The notes beneath the pieces are model-generated. The model had not been told where the DNA came from and did no database searches. It saw nothing but the letters and a program-made list of their open reading frames with translations. The position numbers were made by a program, and so were the translations under genes. A stretch of DNA of 7,415 bases from JAJPXI01 sp045595705 (GTDB taxonomy: Bacteria > Bacillota > Clostridia > Oscillospirales > Oscillospiraceae). This document shows positions 1 to 5,546 of the stretch, piece after piece. The stretch spans positions 1 to 7,415 of the forward strand of contig JAZOBA010000145.1 in assembly GCA_045595705.1 (NCBI GenBank), given 5' to 3'. Numbering within the stretch: the stretch's first letter is position 1; each line of letters begins with the position of its first letter.

Positions 1-21
1 TCATTGTCAATTTTATTTGTA

Positions 22-43
22 TGAACTGCACTTTTGTGCTTCA
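22..43. repeat. Small interrupted inverted repeat in the oppA leader
   Basis: TGAA-CT-GCAC-TTTT-GTGC-TTCA can fold into a short hairpin with a two-base bulge on the left arm and a TTTT loop. It lies 30 bases upstream of the oppA start codon, just before the ribosome binding site. It could be a small operator or a leader hairpin, but it is short and the window holds only 73 bases of upstream sequence, so no role can be assigned. Confidence 0.3.
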
Positions 44-73
44 TAAACCCAAACCGAAAGGAAGGAAACAACA

Positions 74-2062
74 ATGAAGAAGCTGATCGCTCTGCTGCTG
101 GCTCTGGCCCTGTCCCTGAGCCTGGTTGCCTGTGGCAACAAGGACGTGGATGAGAAACCCGAAGAGTCCAAGCAGCCCGGTACTACTCAGGACGTGGAGT
201 ACAATCCCGAAGTCAGCAAAGACACCGTCTTCAACACCCTGTACGCCAGCGAAGTCACCACCCTGAACTACCTGATCACCACCCAGAACAACGAGATGTC
301 CATCATCGCCAACGTGGTCGACTGTCTGGTGGAGTATGACTCCTACGGCAACATCGAGCCCGCTCTGGCTCTGGAATGGGCTCCCAATGAGGACGCCACC
401 GTCTGGACCTTCAAGCTGCGCGAGGGCGTCAAGTGGGTCGACAAGGACGGCAACGAGAAGGGCGAAGTCACCGCCGAGGACTGGGTGACCGCCGCTCAGT
501 ACGTCTGCGACGCCAACAACTCCGCCGCCGGCGTCAAGCAGCTGACCAGCATCGTCGCCGGTGCCCAGGAGTACAACGACTGGACCGCTTACCAGCTGGC
601 TCTGCCCAACGCCAAGGACGGCACCGATGAGAACGGCAATCCCTGCAAGATCATCGTCAACTCCGACGGCGAGGAAGAGGTTCTGGAGCCTGTTGACGAG
701 GCCAAGGCCGAGGACATCGGCGTCAAGGCCGTTGACAAGTACACCCTGCAGTTCACCCTGACCAAGCCCTGCGCCTACTTCCTGTCCATGGTCTCCACCG
801 GCGTTTACATGCCTGTCAGCGCCGCTCTGATGGCCGAGACCGGCGACAAGTTCGGCACCTCCAACGAGTACCTGTGGTACTGCGGCGCCTACATCCTGTC
901 CACCTACGCTCCCCAGAACATGCGCGTCATGACCAAGAACGCCACCTACTGGGATAAGGACGCTGTCCACTTCGACACCATCGAGCAGAAGTACAATGCC
1001 GAGGCTTCCTCGGTCTCCACCACCATGTATCTGGACGGCAGCGTGGACGACGCCTCCATCTCCTCCGACCTGCTCAGCGCCATGATGGCCGACTCCCAGT
1101 ATGCCGAGGAGATTCATCCCTCCCGCAACGACACCGCATGGTCCTACTGGTACCTGTTCAACTTCGACGCTCAGTTTGACGCCGAGTATGAGCCTGAGAA
1201 CTGGACCAAGGCCGTCAACAACGAGAATTTCCGTCAGTCCATCGTCCACGCTCTCAACCGTATCCCCGCCCTGTCTGCCTATGACACCCAGGACCCCACC
1301 GGCAACAAGAGCAACACCATCACTCCCGCCGGCTTCACCGCCGCCTCCAAGGACTTCACCCAGTACGGTGATATGGCCAAGTACACCGACGAGTACTGGT
1401 ACGACACCGACGCCGCTCTGGAGTACAAGGAAGCCGCCATGGCCGAGCTGACCGCCGCCGGCGCCACCTTCCCCGTCAAGATCCTGATGCCCTACAACCC
1501 CGTCACCTCCAACTGGGCCAACGAGTGCCAGATCGTGGAGCAGAATCTGGAAGAGGCTCTGGGCAAGGACTACGTTGATGTCATTGTTCAGGCCGGCCCC
1601 GACACCGGCTTCCTGGGTGCCGTCCGCCGTTCCGGCAAGTACGGCCTGATGAAGTGCAACTGGGGCGCCGACTACGCCGACCCCGAGACCTGGACCGATC
1701 CCTTCGTGACCGGCTCCTCCTACAGCTTCATCTACAAGTCCGAGGATCCCACCACCAAGGCTCTGTTCGCCGAGTATGAGGCTCTGGTTGAAAAGGCCAA
1801 GGGCATCGCCACCGACATGGAAGCCCGTTACGCCGCCTTTGCCGAGGCCGAAAACCTGCTGCTGGAGCACGCTTTCGCTCTGCCCATCCACACCAGCAAC
1901 CGCTCCTACTCCATGAGCAAGCTGAACGTGTTCGAGGGCCAGTACGCTCCCTTCGGTGTGGCCTCTCTGCGCTACAAGGACCAGCACCTGTACACCGACT
2001 CCATGAGTCTGGCCGAGTTCCAGGAGGCTTATGCCGCATGGCAGGCCAATCTGTCCAAGTAA
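74..2062 (+). CDS. oppA: Oligopeptide ABC transporter substrate-binding lipoprotein (SBP family 5, AmiA/OppA-like)
   Basis: This is the extracellular peptide-capturing subunit, anchored to the outer face of the membrane as a lipoprotein. The N-terminus has two lysines, a leucine/alanine-rich core and a lipobox LVAC ending at Cys20, so the mature protein should start at that lipidated cysteine. Family 5 hallmarks follow: the PALALEWAPNEDATVWTF stretch at about 96-113, REGVKW just after it, VTAEDWVTAAQYV at about 132-144, and a KAVDKYTLQFTL segment near 220. At 662 residues it is longer than enteric OppA (about 540) but matches streptococcal AmiA/AliA (about 650-660), and the region around 155-215 carries the extra segment. 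The start is supported by AAAGGAAGGA at 57-66, seven bases before ATG. It is the first gene of the operon, followed by a hairpin and a repeat. Codon use is strongly biased towards CTG, TCC and C-ending codons, which fits high expression. The exact peptide specificity cannot be read from the sequence. Confidence 0.95.
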   Translation: MKKLIALLLALALSLSLVACGNKDVDEKPEESKQPGTTQDVEYNPEVSKDTVFNTLYASEVTTLNYLITTQNNEMSIIANVVDCLVEYDSYGNIEPALALEWAPNEDATVWTFKLREGVKWVDKDGNEKGEVTAEDWVTAAQYVCDANNSAAGVKQLTSIVAGAQEYNDWTAYQLALPNAKDGTDENGNPCKIIVNSDGEEEVLEPVDEAKAEDIGVKAVDKYTLQFTLTKPCAYFLSMVSTGVYMPVSAALMAETGDKFGTSNEYLWYCGAYILSTYAPQNMRVMTKNATYWDKDAVHFDTIEQKYNAEASSVSTTMYLDGSVDDASISSDLLSAMMADSQYAEEIHPSRNDTAWSYWYLFNFDAQFDAEYEPENWTKAVNNENFRQSIVHALNRIPALSAYDTQDPTGNKSNTITPAGFTAASKDFTQYGDMAKYTDEYWYDTDAALEYKEAAMAELTAAGATFPVKILMPYNPVTSNWANECQIVEQNLEEALGKDYVDVIVQAGPDTGFLGAVRRSGKYGLMKCNWGADYADPETWTDPFVTGSSYSFIYKSEDPTTKALFAEYEALVEKAKGIATDMEARYAAFAEAENLLLEHAFALPIHTSNRSYSMSKLNVFEGQYAPFGVASLRYKDQHLYTDSMSLAEFQEAYAAWQANLSK

Positions 2063-2097
2063 TCGTTTTTTGCATGGAAACTTAACTGAACTTACGG

Positions 2098-2128
2098 AAA
2101 GGGAGGCCCCTTTTTCAGGGGCCTCCCT
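2098..2128 (+). terminator. Strong intercistronic hairpin after oppA, possible leaky terminator or mRNA-stabilising structure
   Basis: GGGAGGCCCC (2101-2110) and GGGGCCTCCC (2118-2127) are perfect complements around a 7-base loop, TTTTTCA, and an A-T pair extends the stem. No U-run follows directly; the next T-run is at 2138-2141. A shorter alternative fold, AAAGGG (2098-2103) with CCCTTT (2108-2113), ends in the T-run 2111-2115 and competes with the long stem. Because the downstream permease genes complete the transporter, full termination is unlikely. Partial termination, or protection of the oppA mRNA 3' end so that binding protein exceeds permease, is the likely role (inference). Confidence 0.55.
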
Positions 2129-2186
2129 ACACCCGTGTTTTGGGGTTGTGTCATTCCCCGGCTCTTCGAAGCCGATACCCCTGTTC

Positions 2187-2204
2187 CTCCGCCCTGCCGC
2201 GGAG
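2187..2204. repeat. Short perfect hairpin in the oppA-oppB gap
   Basis: CTCCGC (2187-2192) and GCGGAG (2199-2204) are perfect complements around the 6-base loop CCTGCC. No T-run follows on either strand, so it does not look like a terminator. A hairpin this size can arise by chance in GC-rich sequence; no function is claimed. Confidence 0.3.
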
Positions 2205-2254
2205 AAATAAGGGCATCTGTTTTGATTTATCCCCCCGCATCACTTCCCCACCGT

Positions 2255-2323
2255 GTCATCCTGAGCGAAGCGAAGGATCTTTTCCGTATGGATTCTTCGG
2301 GCGTTTCACACCCTCAGAATGAC
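2255..2323. repeat. Dispersed intergenic repeat, convergent pair of units (outer arms GTCATYCTGAG)
   Basis: A + strand unit at 2255-2279 (GTCATCCTGAG, then CGAAG, then CGAAGGATC) faces a - strand unit at 2291-2323, which read on the - strand is GTCATTCTGAG, a 13-base middle, then CGAAGAATC. The outer arms 2255-2265 and 2313-2323 match in 10 of 11 positions. The inner arms 2271-2279 and 2291-2299 pair throughout if one G-U is allowed, so the transcript can form a long stem-loop. I recognise this as a widespread bacterial intergenic repeat whose translation gives VILSEAKDL or HPERSEGS strings in spurious proteins; both occur here. No transposase accompanies it. Confidence 0.8.
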
Positions 2324-2356
2324 CCGGAACAAGCAATTCTCGATTTCCACTCCACT

Positions 2357-2361
2357 GGAGG
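2357..2361 (+). promoter_or_regulatory. Ribosome binding site fixing the oppB start
   Basis: GGAGG lies seven bases before the ATG at 2369. It marks that ATG as the start of oppB and rules out the in-frame ATG at 2135, whose reading frame passes through the intergenic repeat. Confidence 0.85.
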
Positions 2362-2368
2362 TTGTTTC

Positions 2369-3334
2369 ATGGCCAAGTACATCATCAAGCGCGTTTTGCG
2401 CTCGCTCATCACCATGTTCATTATCGTTACCATTCTCTTTGCCCTGCTGCGGCTGATGCCCATCGAGGGTTATTTTGAGAACATCGATAAGCTCAATGAA
2501 ACCCAAATCACCGCCAAGCTGAACACCCTCGGTCTGAACGACCCCCTGCCGGTGCAGCTGTTCAACTTCTACAAGCAGATCCTGGGCGGCGATCTGGGTA
2601 CCTCCAACAAGTACCGCATCGGTGTGTCCATCAACGAGATCATTGCCGAAAAGATCCCCCTGTCCCTGCAGTTGGGCATCTCCTCGCTGTGCATCTCGCT
2701 GGCGGTCGGTCTGCCTCTGGGCATTCTCATGGCTCGCTCCACCCGCACCCGCTTCAAGATCGGCGACCGGCTGGGCACCGTTTTCATCGTCATCATTCAG
2801 GCCATGCCCTCGGCGGTCTACCACATTCTGATCCAGTTTGCCGGCTCCCAGAGTGCCTTCGGTAAGGCCATCGGTCTGAAAATGCTCTTCGAGCAGGGCA
2901 ACCTGATCACCTACGTGCTGCCCGTCATCTCGCTGTCCATCGGCAGCATCGCCTATTACGCCATGTGGCTGCGCCGCTACATGGTGGACGAGGCCAACAA
3001 GGACTACATCCGTCTGGCCCGGGCCAAGGGCATCCCCAGCGGCACCATCTCCCGCCGTCACATCTTCCGCAACGCCTTTGTGCCTCTGGTGCAGTACATC
3101 CCCAATTCCATTTTGCTGACTCTCATGGGCTCGCTGTACGTGGAGTCCCTGTATTCGGTGCCCGGTATGGGCGGTCTTCTGGTCACTGCCATCAAGCTGC
3201 AGGACAACACCCTTGTGCAGGCACTGGTGCTGATCTACGCCGTCATTTCCATTCTGGGTCTGCTCTTCGGCGACATCCTCATGGGCATCGTCGACCCCCG
3301 CATCAGTTTTGCCAAGAAGGAGGGTTCCCGCTGA
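2369..3334 (+). CDS. oppB: Oligopeptide ABC transporter permease (OppB/AmiC-like)
   Basis: This is one of the two membrane channel subunits of the peptide importer (BPD_transp_1 family). The 321-residue protein opens with MAKYIIKRVLRSLITMFIIV, a basic start followed by the first membrane span (about 9-29). The segment LGGDLGTS near 70-77 is typical of OppB/DppB. Further hydrophobic spans follow. The EAA loop that docks on the ATPase runs from about 211 (KDYIRLARAKG) through HIFRNAFVPL. The C-terminal part (LRRYMVDE, YSVPGMGGLL, GDILMGIVDPRISF) closely resembles streptococcal AmiC as I remember it. Unlike AmiC (about 500 residues) it lacks the large extracellular insertion after the first span, so it has the ordinary OppB/DppB size. 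The start is chosen from GGAGG at 2357-2361; longer versions translate repeat DNA. Its stop overlaps the oppC start, indicating translational coupling and equal production of the two permeases. Confidence 0.95.
   Translation: MAKYIIKRVLRSLITMFIIVTILFALLRLMPIEGYFENIDKLNETQITAKLNTLGLNDPLPVQLFNFYKQILGGDLGTSNKYRIGVSINEIIAEKIPLSLQLGISSLCISLAVGLPLGILMARSTRTRFKIGDRLGTVFIVIIQAMPSAVYHILIQFAGSQSAFGKAIGLKMLFEQGNLITYVLPVISLSIGSIAYYAMWLRRYMVDEANKDYIRLARAKGIPSGTISRRHIFRNAFVPLVQYIPNSILLTLMGSLYVESLYSVPGMGGLLVTAIKLQDNTLVQALVLIYAVISILGLLFGDILMGIVDPRISFAKKEGSR
3317..3324 (+). promoter_or_regulatory. Ribosome binding site fixing the oppC start
   Basis: AAGGAGGG lies inside the end of oppB, nine bases before the ATG at 3334. 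It selects this ATG over an in-frame ATG at 2965 deep inside oppB, and the TGATG overlap supports coupled translation. Confidence 0.85.
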
Positions 3335-4365
3335 TGAAGAAAATCGGATTTCGTCCTTATCGCCGCCAAATGGAGGAAAATCTGGCCGATAAGCTCAACG
3401 ACCAGCTGAAAAAGGAGCTCTCGGCCGACATGAGCGAGGAGGAGCTGTTCTCCTTTGCCGACTTCAATTCCGAGGCTGCCGAGCGCGGCGGCTACTCCAA
3501 CTACTCCTACTGGGGTGCCACCCTGCGTATGTTCTTCAAGAACAAAACCGCCGTCTTTTTTCTGATTCTGATGGTGGTGCTGCTGGCCTTCACCTTTATC
3601 CAGCCCTATCTGCCCGGTCAGAACGACCCCCTGCTCAGCCACAAAAACGAGTGGGGCATCCCGCTGAACAACGTCCCCCCCTTTACCGACGGCTTTATTC
3701 TGGGCACCAATGCCATCGGCCAGGACCTGTGGAGCCGCATCTGGTCGGGTACCCGCACCTCTCTGTTCATCGGCTTCTCGGTGGCCATCGTGGAAGCCGT
3801 GGTGGGTATTCTGGTGGGCGTGCTTTGGGGCTACGTGCGCAAGCTGGACTTCTTCTTTACCGAGCTGTACAACGTGCTGGACAACATCCCCCAGACCCTG
3901 CTACTCATTCTGATCTCCTACATCATGAACCCGGGCGTCAGTACCATCATCTTCGCCCTGTGTCTGACCGGATGGCTGGGCATGGCCCGTTTCATCCGCA
4001 ATCAAATCATCATCATCCGTGACCGGGACTACAATCTGGCCTCCCGCTGTCTGGGCACCCCCACCCGCCGCATCGTGTTCAAAAACCTGCTGCCCTATCT
4101 GGTGTCGGTCATCACCATGCGTATGGCTCTGGCCATCCCCAGCGCCATCGGCAACGAGGTCTTCGTCACCTACATCGGCATCGGTCTGCCGGTGGATACC
4201 CCCTCTCTGGGCAATCTGATCAACACCGGCCGTGCCTTGATGACCATGCCGGTCCTGCGCTACCAGCTGTTCTTCCCGGTCATCGTACTGGCCCTGATCA
4301 CCATTTCCTTCTACATCATCGGCAATTCCTTTGCCGACGCCGCCGACCCCAAGAATCATACATGA
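3334..4365 (+). CDS. oppC: Oligopeptide ABC transporter permease (OppC/AmiD-like)
   Basis: This is the second membrane channel subunit, pairing with OppB. The 343-residue protein begins with a charged cytoplasmic tail of about 60 residues (acidic and lysine-rich, with a SYWGATLRMFFKNK segment just before the first span), corresponding to the OppC_N region. The first span is about 69-87, and LGTNAIGQDLWSRIWSGTRTSL is the usual post-span motif. The EAA loop starts at about 231 with RDYNLASRCLGTPTRRIVFK and ends NLLP; the canonical EAA residues are replaced by LAS, as I recall in AmiD. The C-terminus SFADAADPKNHT matches the family's ADxxDPR ending. ATG is chosen because of AAGGAGGG nine bases upstream and the one-base overlap with the oppB stop (TGATG). 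A longer in-frame reading from 2965 lies in another frame of oppB and is not coding. The tail is somewhat longer than in AmiD; its role is unknown. Confidence 0.95.
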   Translation: MKKIGFRPYRRQMEENLADKLNDQLKKELSADMSEEELFSFADFNSEAAERGGYSNYSYWGATLRMFFKNKTAVFFLILMVVLLAFTFIQPYLPGQNDPLLSHKNEWGIPLNNVPPFTDGFILGTNAIGQDLWSRIWSGTRTSLFIGFSVAIVEAVVGILVGVLWGYVRKLDFFFTELYNVLDNIPQTLLLILISYIMNPGVSTIIFALCLTGWLGMARFIRNQIIIIRDRDYNLASRCLGTPTRRIVFKNLLPYLVSVITMRMALAIPSAIGNEVFVTYIGIGLPVDTPSLGNLINTGRALMTMPVLRYQLFFPVIVLALITISFYIIGNSFADAADPKNHT

Positions 4366-4370
4366 TCAAA

Positions 4371-4456
4371 ATTATTCGCTTCGCTCAGAATGACACCTCT
4401 TTGTCATTCCGCACCACTCCCCCTGTCATTCTGAGGAACGCAGTGACGAAGAATCT
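4371..4456. repeat. Dispersed intergenic repeat, divergent pair of units (inner arms GTCATTCTGAG)
   Basis: A - strand unit (4371-4394; read on the - strand GTCATTCTGAG, CGAAG, CGAATAAT) is back to back with a + strand unit at 4425-4455 (GTCATTCTGAG, an 11-base middle, CGAAGAATC). The inner arms 4384-4394 and 4425-4435 are perfect 11-base complements around a 30-base apical loop. The outer arms 4371-4378 and 4448-4455 match in 7 of 8 positions, so the whole block can fold. A lone half-site, GTCATTCC, lies in the loop at 4403. It starts six bases after the oppC stop and nearly fills the gap to oppD. It is the same family as the block at 2255-2323 but with the units turned inside out. Confidence 0.8.
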
Positions 4457-4479
4457 TCCCCCATATCGCACTCAATAAC

Positions 4480-4485
4480 AAGGAG
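4480..4485 (+). promoter_or_regulatory. oppD Shine-Dalgarno site that overlaps the only canonical start codon
   Basis: AAGGAG at 4480-4485, followed by TGATCC, matches the 16S anti-Shine-Dalgarno complement AAGGAGGTGATCC except for one missing G. The GTG at 4485 begins on the last base of the core site, so this site cannot direct initiation there. Eight bases after the core is an in-frame ATC at 4494, the normal spacing for a start codon. An in-frame TAA at 4476-4478 excludes starts further upstream. Confidence 0.75.
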
Positions 4486-5546
4486 TGATCCCTATCAGTA
4501 CCGCAGACAACAACATCATCCTCTCGGTCAAGGATCTGAACGTCAAATTTTCCCTGCGCGGGCGCATGCTCCACGCCATCCGTGGCGTGTCGCTGGACGT
4601 GCACAGGGGCGAGTCCCTCGCCATCGTGGGCGAGTCCGGCTCGGGCAAGAGCGTGTTCACCAAGACCTTCATGGGTCTGACCGACCAGAACGGCACCATC
4701 GAATCGGGTGAGATTTGGTACAACGGTCAGGATCTGACCCAATTCAAAACCGAAAAAGAGTGGCTGACCATCCGCGGCCGTGAAATCGCCATGGTCCTGC
4801 AGGACCCTATGACCTCTCTGAACCCGCTAAAGACCATTGGCAAGCAGATCCAGGAGTCGGTGGAGCGCCATCAGGGCCTCAAGGGTGAGGCGGCCTACAA
4901 GGCCACCTTGGGCTATCTGGCCGACGTGGGCATTGACGACCCTCCGCGCCGCTACAAGCAGTACCCCCACGAATTTTCGGGCGGTATGCGTCAGCGCGCC
5001 GTCATCGCCACCGCCGTGGCCTGCAACCCCAAGATCCTCATCTGTGACGAGCCCACCACCGCTCTGGACGTGACCATTCAGGCCCAGATCCTGCACCTGA
5101 TCAAGCAGATGCAGAAGAAGTACGATCTGACCACGATCTACATCACCCACGATTTGGGTGTGGTAGCCAACGTGGCCGACCGCATCGCCGTCATGTACGC
5201 CGGCGACATTGTGGAAGTGGGCACCTGTGACGAGGTGTTCTACGACCCCCGCCACCCTTACACATGGGCTCTGCTGTCCTCCCTGCCCCAGCTGGGTGTC
5301 AAGGGTGAACCCCTGTACTCCATTCAGGGCACACCCCCCAACCTGTTCCACGAAGTGGCGGGCGACGCCTTCGCTCCCCGCAACCCGCAGGCACTCAAGA
5401 TCGACTTTGTGGAGCGTCCCCCCTACTTTGAAATTTCTCCCACCCACAAGGCCCGCACATGGCTTCTGGACCCCCGGGCCCCCAAGGTGGAGCCGCCGGA
5501 GTATGTGCGCCGTCTCCGGGAGGAAGGAGTGAAGTGCAGTGTCTGA
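4485..5546 (+). CDS. oppD: Oligopeptide ABC transporter ATP-binding protein (OppD/AmiE-like)
   Basis: This is a cytoplasmic ATPase that forms a heterodimer with OppF and powers import through OppB/OppC. Counting from the GTG at 4485 (353 residues), it shows Walker A GESGSGKS at 49-56, Q-loop Gln106 in LQDPMTSLNP, signature FSGGMRQR at 164-171, Walker B LICDE at 185-189 and switch His222 in THDLG. The C-terminal oligopeptide/dipeptide domain begins at HPYTWALLSSLPQLG. The cysteines that hold an iron-sulphur cluster in many OppD/DppD proteins are absent (FAPRNPQALKID, then TWLL), as I recall for AmiE. The true start is uncertain. GTG 4485 is the outermost canonical codon but lies in the Shine-Dalgarno; ATC 4494 is ideally spaced and gives a 350-residue protein with an AmiE-like N-terminus; the first ATG (4566) would remove the first strand of the ATPase fold. 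It overlaps oppF by 8 bases. Confidence 0.93.
   Translation: MIPISTADNNIILSVKDLNVKFSLRGRMLHAIRGVSLDVHRGESLAIVGESGSGKSVFTKTFMGLTDQNGTIESGEIWYNGQDLTQFKTEKEWLTIRGREIAMVLQDPMTSLNPLKTIGKQIQESVERHQGLKGEAAYKATLGYLADVGIDDPPRRYKQYPHEFSGGMRQRAVIATAVACNPKILICDEPTTALDVTIQAQILHLIKQMQKKYDLTTIYITHDLGVVANVADRIAVMYAGDIVEVGTCDEVFYDPRHPYTWALLSSLPQLGVKGEPLYSIQGTPPNLFHEVAGDAFAPRNPQALKIDFVERPPYFEISPTHKARTWLLDPRAPKVEPPEYVRRLREEGVKCSV
5524..5529 (+). promoter_or_regulatory. Ribosome binding site fixing a GTG start for oppF
   Basis: AAGGAG within the end of oppD lies nine bases before the GTG at 5539. There is no ATG nearby, so oppF is translated from GTG and its start overlaps the last 8 bases of oppD, implying coupled translation. 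Confidence 0.85.

Larger units (their letters stand above)
2063..2368 (+). other. oppA-oppB intergenic region (306 bases)
   Basis: I see no gene here. It holds, in order: a strong hairpin (2098-2128), a lone half-site GTCATTCC (2150-2157), a 6-bp hairpin (2187-2204), a convergent pair of repeat units (2255-2323) and the oppB ribosome binding site (2357-2361). The oppB reading frame stays open back to an ATG at 2135, but the added 78 residues are translated repeat and C-rich spacer, including the VILSEAKDL string typical of this repeat being read as protein, so they are not real coding sequence. I see no convincing promoter for oppB in the gap. Confidence 0.8.

Noticed and set aside
4..47. Possible promoter before oppA (TTGTCA at 4-9, TATGAA at 20-25, CATAAA at 42-47)
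   Set aside because: No pair has both acceptable boxes and a 16-18 base spacer, and the upstream part of the leader is outside the window.
41..1987. A 648-codon open frame on the - strand covering nearly all of oppA
   Set aside because: Its codons are the exact complements of oppA codons. It stays open because oppA avoids TTA, CTA and TCA. The translation is a glycine/valine/leucine-rich string with no domain I recognise, and the sense strand is a clear family 5 binding protein.
2140..2322. Small 60-codon frame in the oppA-oppB gap
   Set aside because: It contains HPERSEGSF, the familiar misreading of the GTCATTCTGAG repeat as protein, and has no ribosome binding site.
2135..2368. N-terminal extension of OppB from an ATG at 2135
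   Set aside because: The added residues are translated intergenic spacer and repeat (VILSEAKDL string), whereas GGAGG at 2357 points to ATG 2369, which gives a normal OppB N-terminus.
2965..3333. Extended start for oppC inside oppB
   Set aside because: The extension is out-of-frame translation of oppB rich in H, G and P. The coupled ATG at 3334 with AAGGAGGG is far better.
2255..4456. The repeats as a CRISPR array or insertion-sequence ends
   Set aside because: Units are inverted pairs with unequal middles, not direct repeats with uniform spacers, and no transposase or cas gene is present.
4566..4568. First in-frame ATG of oppD as its start
   Set aside because: It would remove the conserved first strand (IILSVKDLNVKF) found in ABC ATPases, and no good Shine-Dalgarno is placed before it.
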